Below are positions 26,488-35,055 of a DNA stretch of 44,416 nucleotides, piece after piece. Numbering within the stretch: position 1 is the stretch's first letter; the number at the start of each line of letters is the position of its first letter. The notes under the pieces are model-generated. The model was given only the letters and a program-made list of their open reading frames with translations. It had not been told where the DNA came from and did no database searches. Source of the stretch: Coriobacteriales bacterium (GTDB lineage: Bacteria; Actinomycetota; Coriobacteriia; Coriobacteriales; UMGS124). The translations under genes and the position numbers were made by a program. The stretch lies in assembly GCA_017515595.1 (NCBI GenBank), contig JAFWFL010000133.1, positions 1 to 44,416 on the forward strand, written 5' to 3'.

Positions 26488-26504
26488 TAGAACAATTTGT
26501 TCTA
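26488..26504. promoter_or_regulatory. 17-bp perfect palindrome between molybdoenzyme operon and LuxR gene
   Basis: TAGAACAA-T-TTGTTCTA lies about 120 bp from the molybdoenzyme start and 160 bp from the regulator start, in the 297-bp divergent region. It is a likely operator for the adjacent LuxR protein. Confidence 0.55.
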
Positions 26505-26608
26505 AGCAAGCGAAACATGCCGAGAATACCGGCCAAAACGTTAATCTGCCGTTTGTCGAACTTCTTGGGATGAACGGTATCGTTGCCACACAACGCCGCA
26601 GGAATACG

Positions 26609-26614
26609 TATAAT
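26609..26614 (+). promoter_or_regulatory. -10 element for the LuxR gene
   Basis: TATAAT lies 52 bp upstream of the start codon at 26667. The nearest -35-like sequence, TTGCCA at 26583-26588, is 20 bp away, longer than usual, which would fit an activated promoter. Confidence 0.4.
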
Positions 26615-26666
26615 GTATTCTTACTGATATTTCGCGCAAGATATGTCGGAGAAAAGGTGTAGCTTT

Positions 26667-28214
26667 ATGAGTCTGAGGCTTAAGGAGATCGCACAACAAA
26701 TAGACAGTGCTGCTCCTTCGCTTAAATTCTGCGGCATGGGCGCCTGGCTGCTCTGGAGTTTCTCGAGTTATCGTGTATCTACCTGGGGTCCTGCCACAAC
26801 GAGCGGTGATTTGTACCCACAGCTCCTCTTCTTTAGCTCAACCATTGCTCTTATACTTTCTATCCTCTTTCTTGCGTTTACCCCAGCAGGAAACCGGTTG
26901 TCCCGGAGCAACCCCATGCTGCTCGCAGTAGGAGCAATTACTTCTGCCGCGGCGTTTTTTCTTGAAGTATTAGAAAGCCAAATCCAGCAACTGCCCGTCT
27001 TTTGTTGTGTATTGGCTCTTATAACAGGCGTTGGATCAGGCTTTTTCCTCATAAGAACCGCGGCTATGCTTGGTTCGGTAAAACCTCCTCAGGCGTTCAA
27101 GATAGTTTTGGGGAACACGTTCTTTATTGTGGTAGCCTACCTTGTGCTGCAGAATCTCGACCCCTCAGAGGCCATTGTTTTTCATGCTTTAACCTTTTTT
27201 GTGGCCACACTTTTGTTCTCTCTTGATTCCTCAATGCCAATTACAGCCAACAGTTCGCAAGAACCGCTTACCATCAAAGCAACTCCTCCGCTCTTCTGGA
27301 GGTTTTGCCTGATCATCTTTATGATGTCGTTTGTATTGACGCTCGAAGTTTCCTGTTTTTACAGCGTGTCAGACGCCACCAACATTGAGCGGCCTAATAT
27401 CAGCATTGCCTTATGGACCATTCTTATAGTTTGTGCTGCATTTTTGATCACATGCCCGCGCAATTTTTCGCTTGATTTTTCCCGGCTCTTCCACCCACTT
27501 ATTATTACGCTTGTCATAGTATTCTCGGCAGGCATGCTTTTGGGACCAAATACAGAGGCATCAGTTATTCTCACGGGAGCGAGCAGGTTTATTTGGCAAA
27601 TGCTTCTTTATGCAATCTGTGCATTTATAGCATACTGCTCCCGGACCTCAAACATTGCGGTTACCGCTTTGGCTCACGTTGTTACATGTACGGGAGATAT
27701 TTTTGCACGCCTCATTTCGCTTGCAGTGCCCGGTTTTGAAATAGGGACCGAGCAGGGCTTGGTTATTCTCGTCATCTTTGTTGTTTTGTTCTTGGTAATT
27801 CTCACGCTTGTTCTACCTCAAGAACGTATGGTCACGATGTGCAATAATCCTGACAGTTCGCTCATTGAACCCGACGACGCTGATCAAACAGACACTCTGC
27901 CAAGCGAAGCGGAATCTGCCCTACCGTTATCAGAAGAAGCCGCCGAGAAAGACGCTGAAGCCGGCAATGCATCAGTTACCGGCGCTCACAAATGGAAGCA
28001 CCGCTGTGAAATTGTCGCTGAATCTTATGGTTTGACCTCGCGCGAGTGCGAAATGCTCGTACTCTTAACGCACGGCTTCAGCAGCGAACGGATTTCTGAA
28101 GAACTCCAGCTGTCCTACTACACGGTACGTGCTCACACCCGCAATATCTATACCAAAACGGGCGTCCATTCCAAACAAGAGCTCATCAAACTCGTAGAGT
28201 CCGCAGAAGAGTAA
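26667..28214 (+). CDS. Membrane-bound LuxR-type regulator
   Basis: This 515-residue protein has a short N-terminus, about 12 membrane helices starting at MGAWLLWSF, an acidic linker rich in Glu, Asp and Ser, and a LuxR helix-turn-helix at residues 454-515 (LTSRECEMLVLLTHG, SYYTVRAHTRNIYTK). The ATG at 26667 has AAAAGG upstream at 9 bp; the in-frame ATG at 26643 has no ribosome site. It is divergent from the molybdoenzyme operon and upstream of flavoprotein gene d on the same strand, so it may control either. The palindrome in the divergent region favours the molybdoenzyme operon. Confidence 0.88.
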   Translation: MSLRLKEIAQQIDSAAPSLKFCGMGAWLLWSFSSYRVSTWGPATTSGDLYPQLLFFSSTIALILSILFLAFTPAGNRLSRSNPMLLAVGAITSAAAFFLEVLESQIQQLPVFCCVLALITGVGSGFFLIRTAAMLGSVKPPQAFKIVLGNTFFIVVAYLVLQNLDPSEAIVFHALTFFVATLLFSLDSSMPITANSSQEPLTIKATPPLFWRFCLIIFMMSFVLTLEVSCFYSVSDATNIERPNISIALWTILIVCAAFLITCPRNFSLDFSRLFHPLIITLVIVFSAGMLLGPNTEASVILTGASRFIWQMLLYAICAFIAYCSRTSNIAVTALAHVVTCTGDIFARLISLAVPGFEIGTEQGLVILVIFVVLFLVILTLVLPQERMVTMCNNPDSSLIEPDDADQTDTLPSEAESALPLSEEAAEKDAEAGNASVTGAHKWKHRCEIVAESYGLTSRECEMLVLLTHGFSSERISEELQLSYYTVRAHTRNIYTKTGVHSKQELIKLVESAEE

Positions 28215-28215
28215 T

Positions 28216-28246
28216 ACCTGACAAAAGGACGGACCTTTTGTCAGGT
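28216..28246. terminator. ACCTGACAAAAGG-family terminator 1
   Basis: ACCTGACAAAAGG (28216-28228) pairs perfectly with CCTTTTGTCAGGT (28234-28246), loop ACGGA. It begins just after the LuxR stop codon. Nearly identical hairpins recur at 30071-30101 and 38188-38247. Confidence 0.75.
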
Positions 28247-28304
28247 TAATCATTGTCTCCTACAAATTTCTTGCCACCCCCACTCATAGTTTAGTTAGAG
28301 TTCA

Positions 28305-28333
28305 TTGACATCTTTGCTAAAGTCCTTAATAAT
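28305..28333 (+). promoter_or_regulatory. Promoter of flavoprotein gene d
   Basis: A consensus TTGACA (28305-28310), 17-bp spacer and AATAAT (28328-28333), 38 bp ahead of the start codon. This is the best sigma-70-like promoter seen in the window. Confidence 0.75.
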
Positions 28334-28370
28334 CATTATGCCTTGTTGGTTTACATAGAAAGGAATTGCT

Positions 28371-29993
28371 ATGGAAATGTCACGTCGTGCGTTTACCGGA
28401 ACTATGGCCGCTGCCAGCGCTCTTGCTGCAGCAGGAACCGCTCTTCCGGCATTGGCAGCTGCACCGTCTGAGGACAACAGCGACTGGCTTGGCGAGCCGC
28501 CTGCCCTTACCGAGGCTGACTGCGTTGAGACCGTTGAGGCTGAGATTGTAGTTGTCGGCGGCGCTCTCGCAGGCGAGTTCGCTGCATACTCTGCACTGCT
28601 CTCCGGCGCTGACGTTGTTGTTCTTGAGCGCAACGGCACCGGCCATGTTGGCGGTTCGGGCATTGGTTTTGTTAACTCACAGTACCAGCTCGATGCCGGC
28701 CAGCCCTGGCATGACCCCTATGAGGTTATGGAGCGCATCAACAACCAGACCCAGAACCGCACAAGCCTCGCTCTCCTGGCACCGTTCTGCCTGCACAGCG
28801 GCGCTGTTCTCGACGAGCTCGAGACAAATGTTCTTGCCGGTACTGATTGCGTAGGCAGGGCAAACGTCACGGTAGAAAACGGCATGGACGAGTTCTGCCC
28901 AAGCCTTAACAGCCATGTTGACTTTGACCCCACCGGCTCAGACAGCCTTGAGTCCTTCAACTTTGTGATGCATGACTGGATTAAGGCCAACGGCGGCCGT
29001 ATTTTCTACAACACCTGCGGCCGTGTTTTGACCCAGGCTGAGGACGGCACCGTTACCGGTGTTATTGCCACCAATCCTGAAGGCGCTTATGTGTATTACA
29101 AGGCTTCAAAGGCCGTCATTGTGTGCACCGGTTCTTACGGCCACAATGAAGAGATGATGGAGCACTTCAACCCCTCATGGGTATGCGACTTCGCAAAGAA
29201 CTACGGCATTTACAACGGCCGCGTTACCGAGAATACCCCCATCACCACCGATGAGGATATGGATGACGGTCTCGGCCACAAGATGATGGTCTGGGCAGGC
29301 GCCGACATGGAGCAGACCGACCACTCCTTCCAGGCTTGGGAAGATGCCGGCTATTACTGGTGGCCCTTCCTCCAGGTTACCTGCAAGGGCGAGCGTTTCC
29401 GCAACGAGCAGAGCTCATGGCTCTCACAGTGCAACACCATTGTTGAGCGTCCCGAGCGCGTCAATTACTACTGGCAAATTCGCTCCATTTCAGACACCGA
29501 TATGCCCGCAACGCTCCAGATTGGTATCCCGCTTTCACTTTGGGACGCCATCATTACCAGCAACACGGTTTGCCACGACGCCGACACCATTGAGGAGCTC
29601 GCCGAGCTCATGGAGGTTGACCCCGAGGTTCTCAAGGCCACCGTTGACCGCTACAACAAGATGTGCGAGCAGGGCCGCGACGACGACTTTGGTAAGAATC
29701 CCAAGTTCCTGCATCCCATTCTTGAGCCTCCGTTCCGCGCAGCAAGGGCAACCTGCCACTTCTATTGCACCTCATCAGGTGTTCGCTGCAACGGCAAGCT
29801 CCAGGTATGCGATAAAGACTGGCAGCCCATCCCGCACCTCTTCGCAGCCGGCAACAATGTTGGCTGGCGTATGGGCTGCGGCTACCAAATGACCATCCCC
29901 GGCCTGTGCAACGCATTCGCCCTGTTCCATGGCTACACCGCCGGCCGCTTTGCCTCCAACGATGACTTCTCCTGGGATGAAGTAGGCGCATAA
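28371..29993 (+). CDS. Tat-exported FAD-dependent reductase, fumarate-reductase fold (d)
   Basis: This 540-residue protein has a Tat signal MEMSRRAFTG with an Ala-rich core ending near ALAA. The nucleotide motif is GGALAG at 63-68, in which the usual central glycine of GxGxxG is an alanine. Capping-domain GERFRNEQ and C-terminal IPHLFAAGN are present. Fumarate-reductase signatures are replaced by FYCTSSGVRC and YQMTIPGLCNAF, so the substrate is different. AAAGGA lies upstream of the ATG, behind a near-consensus promoter, which suggests strong expression. It is convergent with gene e, separated by two stacked terminator hairpins. Confidence 0.85.
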   Translation: MEMSRRAFTGTMAAASALAAAGTALPALAAAPSEDNSDWLGEPPALTEADCVETVEAEIVVVGGALAGEFAAYSALLSGADVVVLERNGTGHVGGSGIGFVNSQYQLDAGQPWHDPYEVMERINNQTQNRTSLALLAPFCLHSGAVLDELETNVLAGTDCVGRANVTVENGMDEFCPSLNSHVDFDPTGSDSLESFNFVMHDWIKANGGRIFYNTCGRVLTQAEDGTVTGVIATNPEGAYVYYKASKAVIVCTGSYGHNEEMMEHFNPSWVCDFAKNYGIYNGRVTENTPITTDEDMDDGLGHKMMVWAGADMEQTDHSFQAWEDAGYYWWPFLQVTCKGERFRNEQSSWLSQCNTIVERPERVNYYWQIRSISDTDMPATLQIGIPLSLWDAIITSNTVCHDADTIEELAELMEVDPEVLKATVDRYNKMCEQGRDDDFGKNPKFLHPILEPPFRAARATCHFYCTSSGVRCNGKLQVCDKDWQPIPHLFAAGNNVGWRMGCGYQMTIPGLCNAFALFHGYTAGRFASNDDFSWDEVGA

Positions 29994-30019
29994 TCCCTCG
30001 TAACAACCCCATAGTTTAA

Positions 30020-30067
30020 ATGCCGAGAAGCCCCCGCAAATCCTCAGACGCGGGGGCTTCTCGGCAT
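30020..30067. terminator. GCCGAGAA-family terminator 3
   Basis: ATGCCGAGAAGCCCCCGC (30020-30037) and its exact complement (30050-30067) form an 18-bp stem with a 12-nt loop, after flavoprotein gene d. Confidence 0.8.
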
Positions 30068-30070
30068 ATG

Positions 30071-30101
30071 ACCTGACAAAAGGTCTGTCCTTTTGTCAGG
30101 T
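30071..30101. terminator. ACCTGACAAAAGG-family terminator 2
   Basis: ACCTGACAAAAGG (30071-30083) pairs with CCTTTTGTCAGGT (30089-30101), loop TCTGT; the stem extends by two pairs outward (TG/CA). It follows terminator 3 directly and serves the convergent gene pair. Confidence 0.75.
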
Positions 30102-30154
30102 CAACATGCATAATGCGCCTCAGTACTCAATTCATGAGGCGCATCTTTTAAATG

Positions 30155-31798
30155 TTATTCCCACGGCTCCTCGCCAGCGGCGCCAAGGCCGGCAAGACGT
30201 CCAAACGCAGTTACCTCGGCCCAGTTATGGCCGCCAAAGGTGTAGACATAACCTACGGTCGAGCCGCAGCTGCCGGCCTCGTAGAGACGCGGGATCGGGT
30301 TGCGGTCGACGTCGAGAACCTGGGCCTTGCCGTTCTTGCGCGGGCCACCATGAGTGTGGTACATGGCCGGCCAGATCTCGAGGCAGTAGTACGGCGGGGT
30401 ATCAATGGGTACAAGGTTCGGATCAAGAGGACTCCAGCCCATAGCTGCAGGAGCACCATCATAGCGTCCAAAGTCCTCGTCAACACCGTTAGCGCACATC
30501 TCGTTCCAACGTGTGACGGTCTCGGCAAGAGCTTCGCCGTCAATGTCGCCAATAACCTTGGCAAGCTCTTCGATGGAGTCGGCCTTCTTAATCCAACCGG
30601 CCTCGATTTCGCGGCTGTTGTCATCGCTCCACATCTCGTCATCGGTCAGACCGCCAAGCTCAGGCGGAACGGTGAAAGCGCTGCGGCGTACGGGAGCCTT
30701 GCCAATAGGACCGGCAAGACGGCACTTCTCGTCAAAGATGAGATAGAACGACGAGGTCAGAAGACGTGTATCGGTAATATTTGCTTCATCGGTATCCCAA
30801 AGGTTGAGAACCAAGTCTGAGCGGTGAATGTTAACCGGGAACGGATACTCGCAAATAAAACGCTTACCCTTACGCGTGACCCAAATATGGCTGCCGCCCA
30901 GCGCTTTAACGCCAAGCCAGCCAATCTCGGTGTTCGGGGTGATTGTGGTGGTCTGGGTACCGGAGGCCTGGTTCATATGCCACAGGTCGGCGCCAACGCG
31001 CTGAGCCATCTTAATGCCGTCACCGGTGTTGTACTTCCAACCAACGCACTTCATGATGGTCTTGAGGTAGTTGATCTGCATCTCTTCGTTAAACTCGAAG
31101 CCGCCGCAGGTAAGGCAGACGCCCCTGCGGGCCTTGACGGCGATGCGGGTACCGCTCTGGTTAGCATAAACACCAATGATTTCCTTGGTTATGGGGTTCT
31201 GAATGAGGTCGGTTGCGGGGCAATCAAAAAGAATCTCGATACCAAGCTCGGCGCAAATCTCGGTTGACCTATTAAAGAATGCAAGGCCGTTACCGGCAGT
31301 CGCTATACCCCTGAAGTTACCTGATGCATTGGGAACACCCGGGAAGTCGCCGGTTGAATAGCCGTCACGGAACGAGACGTCATAGCCGTGGTCAAGCAGC
31401 CAGTCCGGTACATGGGTCATCGACTCGCAGAAGCCCTCGAGTACATCGAGCGGTGTTGCTCCCTGGCATGCGTCATAAATATACTGAGCAGCATCTTTAA
31501 CATGCTCTGGCTCAACATAGGTAATGCCGGCGCCTGACATTCTCGATGCGCCGCCGCCCTCGATGGGGGCCTTCTCGAGAACAAGAACTTCTGCACCCTC
31601 GTCATGTGCGGTTATGGCGGCAACGGCACCTGCTCCGCCAAAGCCTATTACGACAACGTCGGCCTCCCGGTCCCACTTCTCAGGCAACCAAAAAGCACCG
31701 TTAGCCTCAGAGGCAACGGCTGTGCCGGAAGCTCCGACCGCAACAGCTGCCGCTCCTGCTCCGGCAAGAAAACTTCTGCGTGAAAGCTGCTCAGACAT
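30155..31798 (-). CDS. Tat-exported FAD-dependent reductase, fumarate-reductase fold (e)
   Basis: This 547-residue protein has a Tat signal SRRSFLAGAG, FAD motif GFGGAG at 52-57, GKRFICEY in the capping region and IPRLYEAGS near the end. Of the six paralogues it comes closest to fumarate reductase at the first catalytic segment (MYHTHGGPR), but the second reads VYTFGGHNWAEV with no arginine in the NRLGGN position. The ATG at 31798 has GGAGG 6 bp upstream; an in-frame start at 31822 is less likely. Upstream on the minus strand is a TATAAT (31852-31857). No regulator gene is directly attached. Confidence 0.85.
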   Translation of the reverse strand: MSEQLSRRSFLAGAGAAAVAVGASGTAVASEANGAFWLPEKWDREADVVVIGFGGAGAVAAITAHDEGAEVLVLEKAPIEGGGASRMSGAGITYVEPEHVKDAAQYIYDACQGATPLDVLEGFCESMTHVPDWLLDHGYDVSFRDGYSTGDFPGVPNASGNFRGIATAGNGLAFFNRSTEICAELGIEILFDCPATDLIQNPITKEIIGVYANQSGTRIAVKARRGVCLTCGGFEFNEEMQINYLKTIMKCVGWKYNTGDGIKMAQRVGADLWHMNQASGTQTTTITPNTEIGWLGVKALGGSHIWVTRKGKRFICEYPFPVNIHRSDLVLNLWDTDEANITDTRLLTSSFYLIFDEKCRLAGPIGKAPVRRSAFTVPPELGGLTDDEMWSDDNSREIEAGWIKKADSIEELAKVIGDIDGEALAETVTRWNEMCANGVDEDFGRYDGAPAAMGWSPLDPNLVPIDTPPYYCLEIWPAMYHTHGGPRKNGKAQVLDVDRNPIPRLYEAGSCGSTVGYVYTFGGHNWAEVTAFGRLAGLGAAGEEPWE

Positions 31799-31851
31799 AT
31801 TCAACCTCCATTGTACGAGCAATCCGGCCTCATCCGGACCGCGTTGGGCAT

Positions 31852-31857
31852 ATTATA
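31852..31857 (-). promoter_or_regulatory. -10 element of flavoprotein gene e
   Basis: TATAAT on the minus strand 54 bp ahead of the start codon. No clear -35 lies at the standard distance. Confidence 0.4.
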
Positions 31858-31900
31858 TCCAAGCAGTTAAATAAAGAAAAGCCCTTCCCGGCAGACTGTC

Positions 31901-32114
31901 TGAAAATTATCCCGTGCAGAGAAATCGCCGTTTTGTGACAACTCAAATGCGGTTAAGTTGTCTGCCAAGAAGAGCAAGAAGAGCCTGCCGAGAAGAACCC
32001 GCGGGTCAAAGACACGGGCTTTTCGGTATATCGAGCTGAATATTGAAAACAATACTACTCAAATGCATTTGAGTAGTCCCGAATTGGCAAATTCTCTGCA
32101 CAAGGTAGTTTTGG
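31901..32114. repeat. Divergent repeat locus with palindromic core
   Basis: The left copy (31901-31950, inverted) and right copy (32064-32114) share, read outward, GCATTTGAGT, then GTC, then TTCTCTGCAC and a TA.TTTT end. The centre holds two palindromes, GACAACT...AGTTGTC (31938-31963) and a perfect 24-bp palindrome centred on ATGCAT (32054-32077), plus an imperfect GCCGAGAA hairpin (31986-32028). The outward sequence CAAAACGGCGAT resembles the inner part of the array-2 unit. No gene is supported in 31858-32157. Confidence 0.65.
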
Positions 32115-32157
32115 ATAATCTCCCAGAAAATGATCTGGTTGCACTAACATCATGTTA

Positions 32158-32163
32158 TATAAT
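32158..32163 (+). promoter_or_regulatory. -10 element of the ccdA-like gene
   Basis: TATAAT lies 50 bp ahead of the start codon at 32214, with only a weak -35 (CTGGTT at 32135-32140). The leader contains a tight hairpin AACCGGG-TC-CCCGGTT (about 32178-32193). Confidence 0.4.
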
Positions 32164-32213
32164 TGTTTGAGATAATGAACCGGGTCCCCGGTTTGTTTGC
32201 AAAGGAGCTTGTT

Positions 32214-32990
32214 ATGGGGTTTGATCTGGGCGAAAGCGTATCGGGCTTGGTTGTGTTTGTGCAGGGGCTTCTGAGCTTCTTTTCGCCGTGCGTGCTGCCT
32301 ATTGTTCCTTTGTATGCGGCTTACCTGGCAGGAAGCGCCGGTAACGCCTCAACAGCTTTGGAAGATAACAATGCTCAATCCTCAGATGCCGCTCTGCAGC
32401 CCAAGAAATCCCGCCGGGGTGTGCTTTTAATCAATACGCTCTTTTTTGTACTCGGCATTGCCGCTACGTTCTTTATTCTCGGAGCGGGGGCAACGGCGCT
32501 GGGACAGCTCTTTGGCGAGTACCATGACGTTTTAACCAAGGTAGGAGGCGTTATTATTATCCTCTTTGGTATTGTCCAGTTCTTTGCGTATGGCAAAACA
32601 CAATTCTTTGGTAAAGAATTCAGGCTTCCCCTGCGTCTCGACAAGTTCACGATGAATCCGCTCACGGCGTTTATTCTGGGCTTCTTTTTTAGCTTCTCAT
32701 GGACTCCCTGCGTGGGGCCGGTGCTGACCAGCGTGCTCATGATGGCAGGCGCAGCTTCAACCGCAGGTACGGGCTTTGCACTTATTGGCGTTTATACACT
32801 CGGCTTCGCGATCCCATTTTTAGCCATTGGCCTTTTGGCAGATTCTGCTCTTGGCTTCTTTAAAAAGCATCGCGCTGTTGCCGGAGTATCGGTTAAGATA
32901 GGCGCGGTTCTTTTGATTATCATGGGTGTTCTTATGCTCACAGGCTGGATGAATACCTTCTCGCGCTCCATGGCAAGCCTTGCCGTGTGA
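32214..32990 (+). CDS. ccdA: CcdA-type thiol-disulfide electron transporter
   Basis: This 258-residue membrane protein has about six helices. The two redox cysteines lie in the conserved SPCVLP (C26) and TPCVGP (C166) motifs of the CcdA/DsbD-beta family. It moves reducing equivalents from cytoplasmic thioredoxin across the membrane to an extracytoplasmic thioredoxin-like partner. The start at 32214 has AAAGGAG upstream; the in-frame 32163 start has none. The next gene encodes exactly such a partner. Both are likely needed to keep exported enzymes or cofactor-assembly factors reduced. Confidence 0.9.
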   Translation: MGFDLGESVSGLVVFVQGLLSFFSPCVLPIVPLYAAYLAGSAGNASTALEDNNAQSSDAALQPKKSRRGVLLINTLFFVLGIAATFFILGAGATALGQLFGEYHDVLTKVGGVIIILFGIVQFFAYGKTQFFGKEFRLPLRLDKFTMNPLTAFILGFFFSFSWTPCVGPVLTSVLMMAGAASTAGTGFALIGVYTLGFAIPFLAIGLLADSALGFFKKHRAVAGVSVKIGAVLLIIMGVLMLTGWMNTFSRSMASLAV

Positions 32991-33104
32991 CATGCAGACA
33001 TAAGCCCAAAACAGATTTGCAAAGAATGAGAGCTATTTATCTGCAGATTGTTCACAAACGGCAGATATACTGTAACCGTCAGAATACATAATGAGGAGAA
33101 GCTC

Positions 33105-33920
33105 ATGATTAGTAGCAACAGCACAGTATTCCGCCCGGTAAAACCGCTTATGGCAGGCATATTAGCCGCGCTGCTGGGACTCGCCTGCTGCGGCTGCACC
33201 GTTACAAACACAACACCAAGAAGCACATCGCAAAATGGTATCCCCGCACATTCACAACAAACTGCCGGCAACGCGACCGCAGATCAGGACAACTCCGCAG
33301 CAACCCAAAGCGCTGGTTCATCGCAGAATGCTGCCGGTGCCGAACCCTCTCCCTCAGCAGACACCAAGGAGAGTGCTGCCGCACAATCAACCGAACCTGC
33401 TCCGGGTGGCGTTGTATACCCGGACGGTGACACAACCGGCGTGCTCGAAGCAGCGTACGACTTTGAGCTTGTTGACCAGTATGGCACGACGCATAAGCTC
33501 GCAGATTACAGGGGCAAAATCATTTTTCTTAACTTCTGGACAACCTGGTGTGGTTACTGTGTGCAAGAAATGCCTGATATCCAGCAGCTTTACCTAGATA
33601 ACGGGAGCAACGAGGGCGACGTCATCATCCTGGGAGTCGCAAACCCATCAACAGCCGGGCATCCCAACAACTCTGATGAATCACTCGACAAGGTTCTCGC
33701 CAAAATGGACGAGCTTGGAGTCACATATCCGGTGCTCATGGATACAACCGGCGCCATTTTTAACGAATACAAAATATACTACCTGCCCACCACCTATATG
33801 ATTGACCCGTACGGAAACGTCTTTGGCTATGTCCCAGGTGGTCTCACCCGCACAAACATGGACAAAATCATCGACCTAACCCTCGCCGGCGACCTCAGCG
33901 ACCGTACATCAAGCAAGTAA
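33105..33920 (+). CDS. TlpA-like thioredoxin lipoprotein
   Basis: This 271-residue protein has a lipoprotein-type signal (AALLGLACCGC, several candidate cysteines at 28-31) and a roughly 90-residue low-complexity linker rich in Ser, Ala, Gln and Pro. A TlpA/ResA thioredoxin domain follows with the active site W-C149-G-Y-C152 and a cis-proline segment YYLPTTYMID. GAGGAG precedes the ATG at 33105. It sits 114 bp downstream of the CcdA gene on the same strand and is the probable acceptor of its electrons. The exported thiol substrate is unknown. Confidence 0.9.
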   Translation: MISSNSTVFRPVKPLMAGILAALLGLACCGCTVTNTTPRSTSQNGIPAHSQQTAGNATADQDNSAATQSAGSSQNAAGAEPSPSADTKESAAAQSTEPAPGGVVYPDGDTTGVLEAAYDFELVDQYGTTHKLADYRGKIIFLNFWTTWCGYCVQEMPDIQQLYLDNGSNEGDVIILGVANPSTAGHPNNSDESLDKVLAKMDELGVTYPVLMDTTGAIFNEYKIYYLPTTYMIDPYGNVFGYVPGGLTRTNMDKIIDLTLAGDLSDRTSSK

Positions 33921-33953
33921 ACCTCAACGCCGGTCAACAAACTTATTCAGAAT

Positions 33954-33995
33954 GCCGAGAAACCCCCGTGATTTTGGTTGCGGGGGTTTCTCGGC
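33954..33995. terminator. GCCGAGAA-family terminator 4
   Basis: GCCGAGAAACCCCCG (33954-33968) and its exact complement (33981-33995) form a 15-bp stem between the convergent thioredoxin and surface-protein genes. Confidence 0.8.
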
Positions 33996-34023
33996 TGATG
34001 AAAGGCAATTTTCCTCAGGTCTG

Positions 34024-35055
34024 TTACTGTGTGCGGCGCCTTAAGAGGACGACGCCAGCCAGGGAGAGACAAATGCCTGAGATAATGGTGAGAAGGATGG
34101 CTGAGGTGGAAGTAGCGTCTCCTGTTTTTGGTATAGAGACAGATGTGGGCACCGGAGTAACCTGCTCAGGATCCGGCGTGGGTGTTGGGACAGGATCCGG
34201 TGTGGGGGTAGGCTCAGGTTTAGGTTCGGGCTCCGGCTCAGGCTCAGGATCCGGTGTGGGTTCGGGCGTCCACTTGGCATAAAGGGTTATGTCGCTTGTA
34301 ACGGCAGATGCAAAATCATAGGAGGCCGTACAGGCCGAATCAGTAAACCAGCCGTTAAAGATATAGCCTTTTGATGATGGGTCAGAAGGTTTTGAGACAG
34401 TATCGCCGCTCTTGATTGTCTGAGCCTTGGGGGCTGTTCCGTGTCCTAAGACATCAAACGTAACCATGTATGTATCTGCAATGTAGGTTACCGTGACCGA
34501 GATATCTGACGTGCCCATCTTTCCTGAAACTGTAGGTGTATCTGCCGTAAAGCCTTCGATAGCGGGAGAATCAACAGTATAGTCTGCCTCTTCTTCAAAA
34601 GACTCTGAGTATGTCTGGGCTGCCTCGGTACTATCCTCATAGACATAAGATATGGTGAGCATATGGGTAGGAATAGGCTTTGGGCCTAAGCCTGTTACTA
34701 CAAACGTTGCAGTCTCGGCTGTATCTCCGGGCTTGGTTATATGAGTAAGTACATAGGTTCCGTCATACAAAACGCTCCAGTCATATTCACCTTCACCGGT
34801 AAGCTCAGGAGATATGACTTCTCCGTCCTGAGAGATGGTTACAGAAGAAGCGTCATCACCACTCCAAAGCGTTGAGTAGGTAAGTATCTCACTACCGTCA
34901 CTGTCCCGAGCGTCGGTTCTTGTATCTAAGCTGAATGCAGCTGAATCAGAAGAAGAGACAACCACATCAGACGCTAAAGCACCAAGAGGCAAAGCTAGAG
35001 TAGCTGCTACTGCTATAGCTACGAGAGCTAAGAGTAATCTGAGTGTCTTTTTCAT
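34024..35055 (-). CDS. Sortase-anchored surface protein with MucBP-like and InlB-type repeats
   Basis: This 343-residue protein has a signal peptide (MKKTLRLLLALVAIAVAA...ALA) and a beta-rich N-terminal part. A MucBP-like domain follows near HMLTISYVYEDS, then an InlB/Flg_new-type repeat (VTFDVLGHG...GYIFNGWFTD...ITLYAKWTP) and a Pro-Glu-Asp wall-spanning tract. It ends with the sorting motif IPKTGD, a hydrophobic helix and the RRR tail. Its ATG overlaps the TAA of the upstream adhesin gene (TAATG), so the two are coupled. Its tract DNA (about 34160-34270) is a GGATCC/GGCTCAGG-rich short repeat and may vary in length. Confidence 0.88.
   Translation of the reverse strand: MKKTLRLLLALVAIAVAATLALPLGALASDVVVSSSDSAAFSLDTRTDARDSDGSEILTYSTLWSGDDASSVTISQDGEVISPELTGEGEYDWSVLYDGTYVLTHITKPGDTAETATFVVTGLGPKPIPTHMLTISYVYEDSTEAAQTYSESFEEEADYTVDSPAIEGFTADTPTVSGKMGTSDISVTVTYIADTYMVTFDVLGHGTAPKAQTIKSGDTVSKPSDPSSKGYIFNGWFTDSACTASYDFASAVTSDITLYAKWTPEPTPDPEPEPEPEPKPEPTPTPDPVPTPTPDPEQVTPVPTSVSIPKTGDATSTSAILLTIISGICLSLAGVVLLRRRTQ

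Noticed and set aside
17252-28214. Assigning each LuxR regulator to one specific neighbour gene
   Set aside because: Positions allow more than one target each; only the divergent molybdoenzyme pair with its palindrome is better than a guess.
30155-31798. Calling flavoprotein e a fumarate or urocanate reductase
   Set aside because: The MYHTHGG segment is similar, but the second catalytic segment has GGHN instead of the arginine motif, so a named activity is not supported.
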